From NCBI RefSeq assembly GCF_003063575.1, contig NZ_NESC01000001.1, positions 372,001 through 436,000 on the forward strand: DNA of 64,000 bases, written 5' to 3'. Under the pieces are notes generated by a model. That model saw only the letters and a program-made list of their open reading frames with translations, ran no database searches and was not told the DNA's origin. Each line of letters begins with the position of its first letter. Position 1 is the stretch's first letter. Made by a program: the position numbers and the translations under genes. Origin of the DNA: Limnohabitans sp. Jir72 (GTDB lineage Bacteria > Pseudomonadota > Gammaproteobacteria > Burkholderiales > Burkholderiaceae_C). Below are positions 1-8,342 of the stretch, piece by piece.

Positions 1-1
1 C

Positions 2-82
2 TACGAAGGCAGCACCCTGCGCGAGAACCTGGGTCTGGCCCGGCCGGAGAGCCGGTATGCCAGCGTGCTGAAGGTGGCTTGA
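2..82 (+). CDS. C-terminal end of an unidentified protein (partial)
   Basis: An open frame runs from the left edge to a TGA at 80-82 and encodes 26 residues ending in RYASVLKVA. Its base composition is coding-like and it does not overlap a gene on the other strand. The start lies outside the window. I do not recognise the family from so short a tail. It converges with the cysB-type gene, and the gap between them holds two hairpin repeats. Confidence 0.5.
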   Translation, partial: YEGSTLRENLGLARPESRYASVLKVA

Positions 83-134
83 ACTTTAGGAGACTACCCC
101 GTGCGCGATGGCATGCATGGGCGGTGTGCGAGCA

Positions 135-163
135 ATCGCCCACAGGGGTGGGCTCCTACAAAA
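135..163. repeat. REP-like element, single half
   Basis: This is one copy of the repeat family that recurs in the window; it reads ATCGCCCACAGGGGTGGGC followed by TCCTACAAAA. Other copies lie near 1585, 1641, 12420, 16779, 16827, 42949 and 42999. It lies between two convergent coding regions. Confidence 0.7.
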
Positions 164-189
164 TACCTAACAGGCGACGGCCTTCTACA

Positions 190-265
190 TTTGTAGGCGA
201 AGCCTGCGTCGCGATGCGGCCTCTGCAAACTGCAGGCGTGCCAACGCGGGGGGCGATCCTACAAA
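190..265. repeat. Hairpin with TTTGTAGG / CCTACAAA ends
   Basis: TTTGTAGG at 190-197 pairs with CCTACAAA at 258-265, and the interior is GC-rich. The ends match those of the main repeat family but the centre is different, so it may be a second subfamily. It ends just before the stop codon of the cysB-type gene and could help to end transcription from both sides. Confidence 0.45.
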
Positions 266-271
266 GTTGAT

Positions 272-1198
272 TCAACTGACGGCCAGCGCCTGCTCCACCG
301 CCTCACGCGTGAGGGTGGGCGCAAAGGTTTCGATGAAGCTGTAGGCGAAGCCACGCAGCCAAGCACCACGGCGGATGGCCAGGCGGGTCTGGTTGATTTC
401 GAACAGATGCCCGGCGTCCAAGAGGCGCAGGTGTGTGTCACGGTCCGAGTCCACCGCAATCGACGCGACGATGCCCACGCCCATGCCCAACTCGACATAG
501 GTCTTGATCACGTCGGCGTCCATGGCCGTCAGCACCACATCGGGGCTCAGGCCTTCCTTGGCAAAGGCGTCGTCGATGTGCGAGCGCCCGGTGTAACCAT
601 GCTCGTAGGTGATGATGGGGAACTTCGCCAATTGCGCCAGATTCACGGGGCCACTCACCTCCAGCAGCGGGTGGCCCGGCGGCACCACGATGCTGTGCGT
701 CCAGCGGTAGCACGGCAGCGCCACCAGCTGCGGGTATTGCGCCAGCGCTTCGGTGGCCACGCCGATGTCGGCCTCGCCCGAGAGCAGCATTTCGGCCACC
801 TGCTTGGGCGAGCCCTGGTGCAGGTGCAGCGACACGTTGGGAAACAGTTGCCGGAAGTCGCGCACCACATGCGGCAAGGCATAACGCGCCTGCGAGTGTG
901 TGGCCGCGATGGAAAGTTGCCCATTGAGCTTGGCGCTGAAGTCGTCGCCCACGCGCTTGATGTTGTCGGCACCGAGCAACAATTTTTCAACCAAGGGCAA
1001 CAAGGTCTGACCGGGCGGTGTGAGCCCAGTCAGGCGCTTGCCATTGCGCACAAAAATTTCAATACCCAGCTCGTCCTCCAGCTCGCGGATCTGACGGCTC
1101 ACGCCGGGCTGCGAAGTGAACAGCATGTTGGCCACTTCGGTCAGGTTGAAGTTGCAGCGCACGGCCTCGCGCACCGATTTGAGTTGCTGGAAATTCAT
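272..1198 (-). CDS. cysB: CysB-family LysR-type transcriptional regulator
   Basis: The 308-residue product has the LysR layout. A winged helix-turn-helix occupies roughly residues 1-60 (MNFQQLKSVREAVRCNFNLT, then VANMLFTSQPGVSRQIRELE) and an effector-binding domain follows. The N-terminus is typical of CysB/Cbl, which sense O-/N-acetylserine or related sulfur signals and activate sulfate and sulfonate genes. It is the last gene of the minus-strand sulfur set, 37 bp after the Mop gene, so it may be co-transcribed. Regulation of the sbp promoter by it is an inference from family and position. Confidence 0.9.
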   Translation of the reverse strand: MNFQQLKSVREAVRCNFNLTEVANMLFTSQPGVSRQIRELEDELGIEIFVRNGKRLTGLTPPGQTLLPLVEKLLLGADNIKRVGDDFSAKLNGQLSIAATHSQARYALPHVVRDFRQLFPNVSLHLHQGSPKQVAEMLLSGEADIGVATEALAQYPQLVALPCYRWTHSIVVPPGHPLLEVSGPVNLAQLAKFPIITYEHGYTGRSHIDDAFAKEGLSPDVVLTAMDADVIKTYVELGMGVGIVASIAVDSDRDTHLRLLDAGHLFEINQTRLAIRRGAWLRGFAYSFIETFAPTLTREAVEQALAVS

Positions 1199-1235
1199 GA
1201 CTCAAACCGCACCGAGTTGAAAGTCTTGGGAATGC

Positions 1236-1451
1236 TCACAGTTTGGCAATCGACACTTCCGTCGACTTCACCAAGGCAACGACTTCAGAACCAACTTGAA
1301 GGCTCAAGTCGTCCACGGATCTGGTAGTGATGACCGAGGTGACGATGCCCCAAGGGGTTTGCACATCGATCTCAGAAACAACATCACCACGGATGATTTC
1401 TTTGATCTTGCCTTTGAACTGGTTGCGAACGTTGATGGCTTGGATGGACAT
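1236..1451 (-). CDS. Mop/TOBE molybdopterin-oxyanion binding protein
   Basis: The product is 71 residues, beginning MSIQAINVRNQFKGKIKEI and continuing with GDVVSEIDVQTPWGIVTSVI. This is one TOBE/Mop module of the kind that binds molybdate or related oxyanions. The ATG at 1451 is chosen because an AAGGAG ribosome-binding site lies just upstream; the frame stays open for 18 more codons. In other Burkholderiales a Mop gene often closes the ssu sulfonate operon, which fits the ssuE gene upstream. Confidence 0.85.
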   Translation of the reverse strand: MSIQAINVRNQFKGKIKEIIRGDVVSEIDVQTPWGIVTSVITTRSVDDLSLQVGSEVVALVKSTEVSIAKL

Positions 1452-1584
1452 GGGTTTCTCCTTGAAAGTCCGTTGATGAAAAGATGAAAACTGGACAGCA
1501 GGCAAGGCTTCGCCCGTGCCGCTGTTGCGGGTTCTATGGCTCAGGCGCTACGAAGTGTTGTGCCAAGGCATGGAGGGCATTGGC

Positions 1585-1666
1585 TTGTAGGAGCCCACCC
1601 CGTGGGCGATGTGCGTGGCGTCACCCCCCCTGCAAGCCTTAGCCCAAGGGGTGGGCTCCTACAAAG
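1585..1666. repeat. REP-like pair (inverted copies)
   Basis: A copy reading TTGTAGGAGCCCACCCC at 1585 onward is followed by an inverted, slightly diverged copy ending GGGTGGGCTCCTACAAA at 1666. Together they can fold into one long stem. The pair fills most of the gap between ssuE and the Mop gene. Confidence 0.75.
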
Positions 1667-1685
1667 TCAAGGACAACGCCACACC

Positions 1686-2276
1686 TCAAACGCTGCACCG
1701 CACTTCAGAAAACGGCACCGACCTGAAGCGCCCTGAGTTGGACAAGCCCTGGATGAGGTTTTCCACCACCAGGGTATCCACCGCTTCATCCAGTCGGAGG
1801 CCGATCTCGCTGTCCACTTGGTAGCCGCCTTCGGGGGTGACCACCACTTGCGCATCGGTGGCATAGATGCCGGGCAGGATGTGCTTGGCGCCCAGCGACT
1901 GCAGCACTGGGCGCAGTGCATAGTCCAGCGCCAGCATGTGATGTGGGCTGCCGCCGGTGGCCAGGGGCAGTACAGTTTTACCTTTGAGCGCAATTTGCGG
2001 CAGCAAGTCCAGAAACACTTTCAGGATGCCGCTGTAGGCCGCCTTGTAGACCGGTGTGGCCACCACCAGCACCGAGGCTTGGGCCACCAGCTCTTGTGCG
2101 GCCAACACAGACGGATGTCCGAAGTCGGCCAGCAGCAGCGCCTGAGGGTTAAGGTCACGCACCCGCAGGCGCTGCACTTGCACGCCCCGGGTTTCCAGCC
2201 GCTGGCCTGTGGCCTCCAGCAGCGCCGCCGTGCGTGAGCGTTCCGACGGGCTTCCTGCGATCAATAAAACAGACAT
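1686..2276 (-). CDS. ssuE: NADPH-dependent FMN reductase, SsuE type
   Basis: The 196-residue flavodoxin-fold protein supplies reduced FMN to a flavin-dependent alkanesulfonate monooxygenase. The N-terminal FMN-phosphate loop is visible (MSVLLIAGSPSERSRTAALL), as are VVATPVYKAAYSGILKVFLD and LPLATGGSPHHMLALDYALR, both typical of SsuE. It follows sbp by 27 bp, so the two are probably one transcript. The monooxygenase gene ssuD and the ssuABC transporter are not in the window, so the partner must be encoded elsewhere. Confidence 0.9.
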   Translation of the reverse strand: MSVLLIAGSPSERSRTAALLEATGQRLETRGVQVQRLRVRDLNPQALLLADFGHPSVLAAQELVAQASVLVVATPVYKAAYSGILKVFLDLLPQIALKGKTVLPLATGGSPHHMLALDYALRPVLQSLGAKHILPGIYATDAQVVVTPEGGYQVDSEIGLRLDEAVDTLVVENLIQGLSNSGRFRSVPFSEVRCSV

Positions 2277-2303
2277 GGCGGCTTCCTTGCGTTCAGAGCT
2301 GGA

Positions 2304-3320
2304 TCAGTTCTTGGTGTAAATCTGGTCGAAGCTCGCGCCATCGGCAAAGTGGTCCTTGGCCGCTTTGGTCCAGCCGCCAAAGGCTTGGTCGATCGTCACC
2401 AAATTGAGCTTGGGGAACTGCTTGGCGTATTTGGCCTGGGCCTTGGGCGCAATGGGACGGTAGAAGTTCTTGCCCACAATGTCCTGGCCTTCGTCGGTGT
2501 ACAGGTACTCCAGATAAGCCTGCGCCACAGCGCGGGTGCCCTTCTTGTCCACGTTTTTGTCGACCACGGTCACAGCGGGTTCGGCCAGGATGGACAGTGA
2601 GGGGTAGACCACGTCGAACTTGGCCGAGAACTCTTTTTCGAGCAGGTAGGCCTCGTTTTCCCAGGCGATCAGCACATCGCCCTGGTTGCGCTGGGCAAAG
2701 GTGATGGTGGAACCCCGGGCACCGGTGTCCAGCACGGGCACATTTTTGTAAAGCGCCGCCACAAAGTCTTTGGCTTTGGCGTCACCGCCCAATTTGCGCT
2801 TGGCAAATTCCCAGGCGGCCAGGTAGTTCCAGCGGGCTCCGCCCGAGGTCTTGGGGTTGGGCGTGATCACTTTCACGCCAGGTTTGACCAAATCGTCCCA
2901 GTCTTTGATGCCTTTGGGGTTGCCCTCGCGCACCACCAAAACGATGGTCGAGGTGTAGGGCGAGCTGTTGTGCTGCAGGCGTTTTTGCCAGTCTTTGGGG
3001 ATCAGCTTGCCGTTGTCGTGCAGGGCGTCGGTGTCACCGGCCAGGGCCAGGGTGGCCACATCGGCGTCCAGGCCGTCGATGATGGAGCGGGCCTGTTTGC
3101 CCGAGCCGCCGTGCGACTGCTTGAAGCTCACGTCCTGACCGGTCTTGGCTTTCCAGTGTTTGGCAAAGGCCTGATTGAACTCCACATACAGCTCACGGGT
3201 GGGGTCATACGACACATTGAGCAGGCTGACCTGGGCTTGGGCGGCCAGACCGCTCAGGCCCAGAGCGGCGGCGGCGACCAGTTGAGAGATCTGACGAGAG
3301 AATTGACGATGGTTGTTCAT
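2304..3320 (-). CDS. sbp: Sulfate/thiosulfate ABC transporter substrate-binding protein
   Basis: The 338-residue periplasmic protein starts with a Sec signal peptide (cleavage near AAQA-QV, about residue 30). It carries Sbp/CysP hallmarks: [42 protein letters not shown] and [10 protein letters not shown]. It captures sulfate or thiosulfate for a CysTWA transporter. No permease or ATPase gene follows; the next gene is ssuE. The start ATG at 3320 faces thyA across a 188-bp divergent gap. Confidence 0.92.
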   Translation of the reverse strand: MNNHRQFSRQISQLVAAAALGLSGLAAQAQVSLLNVSYDPTRELYVEFNQAFAKHWKAKTGQDVSFKQSHGGSGKQARSIIDGLDADVATLALAGDTDALHDNGKLIPKDWQKRLQHNSSPYTSTIVLVVREGNPKGIKDWDDLVKPGVKVITPNPKTSGGARWNYLAAWEFAKRKLGGDAKAKDFVAALYKNVPVLDTGARGSTITFAQRNQGDVLIAWENEAYLLEKEFSAKFDVVYPSLSILAEPAVTVVDKNVDKKGTRAVAQAYLEYLYTDEGQDIVGKNFYRPIAPKAQAKYAKQFPKLNLVTIDQAFGGWTKAAKDHFADGASFDQIYTKN

Positions 3321-3403
3321 GTTCGGCTTTCAAAATGGCTTCGTCTTTTTGACGATGGGATGGATTCTGAAAGCCAGTCCTTAAAACTCAAACGACTGAA
3401 TAA

Positions 3404-3417
3404 TCATTTCCAAATGA
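3404..3417. promoter_or_regulatory. Palindrome between sbp and thyA, candidate operator
   Basis: TCATTT and AAATGA flank a CC centre, a perfect 6-bp dyad in an AT-rich part of the divergent sbp/thyA gap, 84 bp upstream of the sbp ATG. The position would suit a LysR-type activator such as CysB, but CysB has no tight consensus, so the link is only positional. Confidence 0.3.
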
Positions 3418-3508
3418 GGGAAACATCTATGGAAAAGAACTGCACGGTCAATTCAGGGCCTGCAAGTCGCCGCAATCCCCCAAGGCCAATGCCGTAAACT
3501 GACACCCC

Positions 3509-4348
3509 ATGAACACGCCCGCCCGCCCCATCCGCAGCCAATACGAAGACTTCATGCGCCATGTCTACACGACCGGCGTGCAAAAAGGCGACCGCACCGG
3601 CACCGGCACGCGCAGCGTGTTTGGCCACCAGATGCGTTTTGACCTGAACGAAGGCTTTCCGCTGGTCACCACCAAGAAGGTCTTTTTGAAGGCCATCATT
3701 GTGGAGTTGCTGTGGTTTTTGCGCGGCGACAGCAACGTGAAATGGCTGCAAGAGCGCGGCTGCACCATCTGGGACGAATGGGCCCGCGAGGACGGTGATT
3801 TGGGTCCGGTGTACGGCGTGCAGTGGCGCAACTGGCCCACGCCCGGTGGTGGCCACATCGACCAGATCCAGCAGGTCATGGACACGCTCAAAAACAACCC
3901 CGACTCGCGCCGCATCATCGTGAGCGCCTGGAACGTGGCAGAACTCGACCAAATGGCGCTGATGCCATGCCATGCCTTCTTCCAGTTCTATGTGGCACCG
4001 CCCAAAAAGGCGGGCGACAAGCCCAAGCTCAGCTGCCAGCTGTACCAACGCAGCGCCGACATCTTTTTGGGCGTGCCCTTCAACATCGCCAGCTACGCCC
4101 TGCTCACCCACATGATCGCGCAGCAGTGCGACATGGACGTGGGCGACTTCATCTGGACGGGTGGTGACTGCCACATCTACAGCAACCACCACGAGCAGGT
4201 CGAGTTGCAGCTGAGCCGCTCGCCCATGGCCTACCCCACGCTCCACATCAAGCGCAAACCCGCTTCGATCTTTGATTACGAATACGAAGACTTTGAGGTG
4301 CTGGGCTACGAATGCCACCCGGCCATCAAGGCACCTGTGGCCGTTTGA
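3509..4348 (+). CDS. thyA: Thymidylate synthase
   Basis: The 279-residue cytosolic enzyme methylates dUMP to dTMP with methylene-tetrahydrofolate. Family motifs are complete: the phosphate-binding loop [12 protein letters not shown] near the N-terminus, the catalytic cysteine C154 in [32 protein letters not shown], and the C-terminal [10 protein letters not shown]. folA starts 11 bp after the stop, the classical thyA-folA pair in which DHFR regenerates the folate that ThyA oxidises. Confidence 0.98.
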   Translation: MNTPARPIRSQYEDFMRHVYTTGVQKGDRTGTGTRSVFGHQMRFDLNEGFPLVTTKKVFLKAIIVELLWFLRGDSNVKWLQERGCTIWDEWAREDGDLGPVYGVQWRNWPTPGGGHIDQIQQVMDTLKNNPDSRRIIVSAWNVAELDQMALMPCHAFFQFYVAPPKKAGDKPKLSCQLYQRSADIFLGVPFNIASYALLTHMIAQQCDMDVGDFIWTGGDCHIYSNHHEQVELQLSRSPMAYPTLHIKRKPASIFDYEYEDFEVLGYECHPAIKAPVAV

Positions 4349-4359
4349 GTGGCGGTTTG

Positions 4360-4848
4360 ATGAAACTGCACCTGATTTATGCCCGCGCCCGCAATGGCGT
4401 GATTGGTGCCAACAACACCCTGCCCTGGCACCTGCCCGAAGACCTGGCGCATTTCAAACGCACCACGCTGGGCCAGCCGGTCATCATGGGTCGCAAGACC
4501 TGGGATTCGCTGCCGCCCAAGTTCCGCCCTCTGCCTGGCCGCGTCAACATCGTGGTCACCCGCCAAGCCGATTGGCAAGCTGAAGGCGCTTTGCGCGCAG
4601 GCTCCATCGACCACGCCATGCAGCAGTGCCCCGAAGCCACCGATGCCTGGGTGATCGGCGGCGCCGAGATTTACGCGCAGGCCGAACCGCACGCCATCAC
4701 AGCGGTCGTCACCGAGATTGACCAGGAATTTCAAGGGGATGCATTCGCCCCTACACTCGGCCCCGGCTGGCAAGAGGTCCAGCGCGAACAGCATGTAGCA
4801 GCCAGTGGCTTGCCCTTCAGTTTCGTCACCTACCAACACAACATCTGA
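4360..4848 (+). CDS. folA: Dihydrofolate reductase
   Basis: The 162-residue enzyme reduces dihydrofolate with NADPH. Visible motifs are RNGVIGANNTLPWHLPEDLA (acidic residue D28), the NADPH-binding GQPVIMGRKTWDSLP, and VIGGAEIYAQA. The ATG at 4360 is used because MKLHLIYARARNGVIG is the normal DHFR N-terminus; an in-frame codon 48 bp upstream lies inside thyA. It follows thyA closely and is presumably co-transcribed. Confidence 0.97.
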   Translation: MKLHLIYARARNGVIGANNTLPWHLPEDLAHFKRTTLGQPVIMGRKTWDSLPPKFRPLPGRVNIVVTRQADWQAEGALRAGSIDHAMQQCPEATDAWVIGGAEIYAQAEPHAITAVVTEIDQEFQGDAFAPTLGPGWQEVQREQHVAASGLPFSFVTYQHNI

Positions 4849-4858
4849 GGAGACTTCC

Positions 4859-5431
4859 ATGTCAGGAGATGGTTTTCACGTTCACGGCCCGCACGACCAC
4901 GAACTCGAGCACGCCGCGCAAGGCCATGGCGACAGCCACACCAGTTCGATCGCCATGTTCACGGCGGTGATCGCCACGGTGGGTGCCTTGTTTGGCTACA
5001 TGGGCGGTGCCACGCAAGCCAATGCAGGCCTGTACAAAAACAACGCAGCCATCAAGAAGACCGAGGCCTCCAACCAGTGGAACTATTACCAAGCCAAGAG
5101 CAGCAAGCAAAACCTGAGCGAGCTGGCCATGGAGCTGGCACCTGCGAAAAAAGAGTTCTACCAAGAAGAAATCAAACGCTACAAGTCAGAGAAGGCCGAG
5201 ATCAAAACCGGTGCGGAAAAACTCGAAGCCGAGGCCAAAGCCTGGGATGAAAAGTCTGACGAACAAATGCACCAGCACCACCGCTGGGCACAAGCCACCA
5301 CCGTGCTGCAAGTGGCCATCGCCATGGCCGCGATTGCCCTGCTGTCCAAAAAGAAATGGCTGGAATATGTCATGTACGGCGCAGGCACTGGCGGCGTGGT
5401 GGTCGGCGTGTTGGCCTACCTGCACATTTAA
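4859..5431 (+). CDS. DUF4337 family membrane protein
   Basis: The 190-residue product has a histidine-rich N-terminus (HVHGPHDHELEHAAQGHGDS), one hydrophobic segment at about residues 32-52, a charged coiled-coil-like middle rich in K, E and A (about 70-145), and two C-terminal hydrophobic segments ending GVLAYLHI. This is the DUF4337 pattern; function is unknown. The ATG at 4859 follows a TGAGGAG ribosome-binding site. It lies 10 bp after folA and 15 bp before xthA, so it sits inside a housekeeping operon. Confidence 0.8.
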   Translation: MSGDGFHVHGPHDHELEHAAQGHGDSHTSSIAMFTAVIATVGALFGYMGGATQANAGLYKNNAAIKKTEASNQWNYYQAKSSKQNLSELAMELAPAKKEFYQEEIKRYKSEKAEIKTGAEKLEAEAKAWDEKSDEQMHQHHRWAQATTVLQVAIAMAAIALLSKKKWLEYVMYGAGTGGVVVGVLAYLHI

Positions 5432-5446
5432 GAGAAACGCTGCCTC

Positions 5447-6214
5447 ATGAAAATTGCGACTTGGAATGTGAACTCGTTGTCGGTCCGCTTGCCCCAGGTG
5501 CTGGACTGGCTTGCCGCCAACCCCACCGATGTGCTGGCCCTGCAAGAACTCAAGCTGACGGACGACAAATTCCCGGTCGCGGCTTTCAACGAAGCCGGTT
5601 ATCAAGCCCACTGGTTTGGCCAAAAAACCTACAACGGCGTGGCGCTGATCTCGCGCAGCGAAGGTGTGGATGTCGTCAAGAACATCCCCGGTTTTGAAGA
5701 CGACATGTCACGCGTGATTGCCGCGACCTACAGTGACGTTCGCGTGATCGGCGCGTACTTTCCCAACGGCCAGGCGCCCGACAGCGACAAGTTCGTCTAC
5801 AAAATGCGCTGGCTCGACGCGCTGCGCGATTGGGTCAAGGATGAGATGACACGCCACCCGAATCTGGTGCTGCTGGGCGATTACAACATCACCTTTGACG
5901 CGCTGGACATGTGGGACCCGATCGCACTGGCGGGCACCATCCACTGCACCGATGCAGAGCGTGAAAAACTCCAAGCCCTGATCGATCTGGGCTTGACCGA
6001 CAGCTTCCGCCTGTTCGAACAGCCTGAAAAAAGCTACAGCTGGTGGGACTACCGCGAATTCGCCTTCCGCCGCAACCGAGGCCTGCGCATCGACCACATC
6101 CTGATCACAGAGGCGCTCAAGGCCCGAGCCACCGCCTGCGTGATCGACCGCGCACCCCGCAAGAACGAACGCCCCAGCGACCACACGCCGGTGGTGTTGA
6201 CGCTGGCTGATTGA
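5447..6214 (+). CDS. xthA: Exodeoxyribonuclease III / AP endonuclease
   Basis: The 255-residue exonuclease-endonuclease-phosphatase fold enzyme cleaves DNA at abasic sites and removes 3'-blocking groups in base-excision repair. Motifs run in order: KIATWNVNSLSVR at the start, LALQELKLTDDKFP (metal-binding Glu), LVLLGDYNITFDALD, WWDYREFAFRRNRGLRIDHI, and SDHTPVVLTLAD with the catalytic Asp-His near the C-terminus. Length is normal for the family. Confidence 0.95.
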   Translation: MKIATWNVNSLSVRLPQVLDWLAANPTDVLALQELKLTDDKFPVAAFNEAGYQAHWFGQKTYNGVALISRSEGVDVVKNIPGFEDDMSRVIAATYSDVRVIGAYFPNGQAPDSDKFVYKMRWLDALRDWVKDEMTRHPNLVLLGDYNITFDALDMWDPIALAGTIHCTDAEREKLQALIDLGLTDSFRLFEQPEKSYSWWDYREFAFRRNRGLRIDHILITEALKARATACVIDRAPRKNERPSDHTPVVLTLAD

Positions 6215-6327
6215 CCATCTGCATCGCCGCGGCAAGGCGAGAAGCCCTGTAAGCCAGCGCGTCAACTCAGGCACCAGCAGCGCCATGAGCCACTTTGCCG
6301 GGGCGAAAGCCAACGCCCTGTCAAGCT

Positions 6328-7236
6328 TCACCCGCGCGGGTGGTGTTGCGCGTGCAGGCTTTTGAGCCGCTCCCGCGCCACATGGGTGTAGATGGTGGTG
6401 GTCGAGATGTCGGCATGCCCCAGCAACATCTGCACAGCGCGCAGATCGGCCCCGTGGTTGAGCAAGTGCGTGGCAAAAGCGTGGCGCAAGGTATGGGGCG
6501 ACAGCGGCGAGGTGATGCCCGCCTGGATGGCGTAGCGTTTGACCAAGTTCCAGAACATGACGCGCGACATGGCCGTGCCCGGCTTGGGGCCGCTGGAGGT
6601 GATGAACAGGTCTTCGGTCTGCCGCTGGCCCAGCAAGGCCGGGCGGGCTTGCCCCATGTAGCGCTGCAGCCATTGCTGCGCTTCCTGACCAAAGGGCACC
6701 AAGCGCTCCTTGCTGCCCTTGCCCATGATGCGCAGCACGCCTTCGTTGAGTGAAACATGCAAGGTCTTGAGCTGCACCAGCTCGCTCACGCGCAGGCCAC
6801 TGGCGTACATCAACTCCAGCATGGCGCGGTCACGGGCACCCAGATCGGTGGCCGTATCAGGGGCGCTCAGCAAAGCATCGACCTGAGCCTCGCCCAAAGT
6901 CTTGGGCACACGCAAAGCTTGCTTGGCCGCCAGCATGCGCAGCGTGGGGTCTAGTGGCACCAAGCGCTCAAGCAGGGCCCAGCGAAAGTAACGTTTGAAA
7001 ACCGTGAGCCTGCGGTTGGCCGAAGTGGCTTTGCTTTGGGCGTGACGCTCGGCAAAGTAGGCCTGCAGGTGATGCTCTTGCGCGGCATCCAGCGCCAGCC
7101 GATGTGTCAGGAACAGCCAAGTGGCCAACAACTCCAGATCGCGGCGGTAGGCCGCCAAGGTGTTGGCGGCAAGGCCATCCTCCAGCCAGAGGGCATCGGC
7201 AAAGCGGTCGATGGCCGACTGGCTGTCTGGGTGCAT
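6328..7236 (-). CDS. xerD: Site-specific tyrosine recombinase XerD
   Basis: The 302-residue protein matches XerD over its length. It has an N-terminal SAM-like core-binding domain (FADALWLEDGLAANTLAAYR) and a catalytic domain with the Arg in ASGLRVSELVQL, the HxxR box in HTLRHAFATHLL, LLGHADIST, and the Tyr in IYTHV; the tail LHAQHHPRG is XerD-like. With XerC it resolves chromosome dimers at dif. Its ATG overlaps the stop of the Bug-receptor gene by one base (TGATG), so it is probably translationally coupled to it. Confidence 0.93.
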   Translation of the reverse strand: MHPDSQSAIDRFADALWLEDGLAANTLAAYRRDLELLATWLFLTHRLALDAAQEHHLQAYFAERHAQSKATSANRRLTVFKRYFRWALLERLVPLDPTLRMLAAKQALRVPKTLGEAQVDALLSAPDTATDLGARDRAMLELMYASGLRVSELVQLKTLHVSLNEGVLRIMGKGSKERLVPFGQEAQQWLQRYMGQARPALLGQRQTEDLFITSSGPKPGTAMSRVMFWNLVKRYAIQAGITSPLSPHTLRHAFATHLLNHGADLRAVQMLLGHADISTTTIYTHVARERLKSLHAQHHPRG

Positions 7237-8201
7237 CAGTCCAGCTTGAGCTTTTGGGTGTCGACGACCTTTTTGTACACCTCGAACTCGGCCTTGATCT
7301 GGGCTGCGAATTCCTCAGGTGTATTGGCCACCACCAAAGAGCCCGTGTCCTGAATGCGCTTGACCACGGCCGGATCTTGCAGCGCCTTCTTCACGCCTGC
7401 GCTGACTTTCTCGACCACTTCCTTGGGCAAATTCTTGGGGCCATAAATGCCGTAATAAGCCATGCGGTTGACCGGCTCCAGACCCACTTCCTTGAAGGTG
7501 GGCACATTGGGCAACTGCGGCAAGCGCTGAGGCGCAGCCACCACAATGGGGATCAGCTTGCCTGTCTGAATGAAGGGCATGGCCGAGGGCATGTTGTCAA
7601 AAATGATCGGCACCTGACCGGCCACGGTGTCGTTCAGTGCTGGGCCCGCACCGCGGTAAGGAATGTGGGTGATGAACACACCCGCCAAGCCCTTCCACAG
7701 TTCGGTCTGCAAGTGGCCAATGCCACCCGTGCCCGAGGATGAGTACGAATATTTGCCGGGGTTTTTCTTCAACTCAGCGATAAAACCCTTGTAATCATGT
7801 GCCGGAAAGCTCGGGTGTACCGCGATCACATTGGGCGTGGCCGCAATGTTGATGATGGGGGTGAAATCGGTGACGGGGTTGTACGGGATTTTGGTGTTGA
7901 TGGCGGGGTTGGCGGCCGTGGTGGACACGGTGGCCACGCCCAACGAATAACCATCCGGGCTGGACTTGGCGGTTTCATTGGCACCGACCACACCGCCGCC
8001 ACCGGCCTTGTTTTCGACGATGACACTTTGGCCCAGCGCTTTGCCCAAGGGTTCTGAGATCACACGCGCCACGATGTCGGTGGTGCCGCCGGGTGCAAAG
8101 GGCACCTGCAATTTGATGGTGCGGTTAGGGTAAGCCTGCGCCCAAACCGAACCGCTGACCAAGGCCAAGGTGGCCACCGAAATCCAACTGCTGCGTATCA
8201 T
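7236..8201 (-). CDS. Bug-family tripartite tricarboxylate transporter substrate-binding protein
   Basis: The 321-residue periplasmic receptor has a signal peptide (MIRSSWISVATLALVSGSVW, cleaved near AQA-YP). It shows Bug/TctC signatures: VPFAPGGTTDIVARVISEPL, VVENKAGGGGVVGANETAKS, and HIPYRGAGPALNDTVAGQVP. These proteins bind carboxylates; the ligand cannot be read from sequence. The ATG at 8201 has a TTAGGAG site and a proper signal peptide; the frame extends 96 codons upstream without either. No TctA/TctB membrane partner is adjacent, as is usual for the expanded Bug family. Confidence 0.92.
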   Translation of the reverse strand: MIRSSWISVATLALVSGSVWAQAYPNRTIKLQVPFAPGGTTDIVARVISEPLGKALGQSVIVENKAGGGGVVGANETAKSSPDGYSLGVATVSTTAANPAINTKIPYNPVTDFTPIINIAATPNVIAVHPSFPAHDYKGFIAELKKNPGKYSYSSSGTGGIGHLQTELWKGLAGVFITHIPYRGAGPALNDTVAGQVPIIFDNMPSAMPFIQTGKLIPIVVAAPQRLPQLPNVPTFKEVGLEPVNRMAYYGIYGPKNLPKEVVEKVSAGVKKALQDPAVVKRIQDTGSLVVANTPEEFAAQIKAEFEVYKKVVDTQKLKLD

Positions 8202-8342
8202 GTCAAAACTCCTAAAGACAGCGCCCATCATAAGCACAAAAAATGACCATTCCGCCAAGAGGAAATCCTTGAAAAAGTCCTCGCCTTCACCGATGCGACA
8301 CGGCCAATTCGATGCCACTTCAAGCACGGTTATGCTCAAGCC

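Noticed and set aside
135-265. CRISPR-like array from spaced repeats near the left edge
   Set aside because: Repeats are inverted hairpins with unequal spacing and occur genome-wide; there are no regular direct repeats or cas genes.
3321-3508. Riboswitch upstream of sbp
   Set aside because: No SAM-riboswitch-like helices or conserved core could be recognised in the 188-bp gap.
6215-6327. Hydrophobic minus-strand peptide (APAKWLMALLVPELTRWLTG) between xthA and xerD
   Set aside because: Looks coding-like but has no start and only ~110 bp of space; it might be debris of a gene, yet nothing supports a specific call.
6328-7236. xerD as an integrase of a mobile element with an att site
   Set aside because: The protein matches chromosomal XerD from end to end, including the C-terminus, and there are no flanking direct repeats or phage genes.
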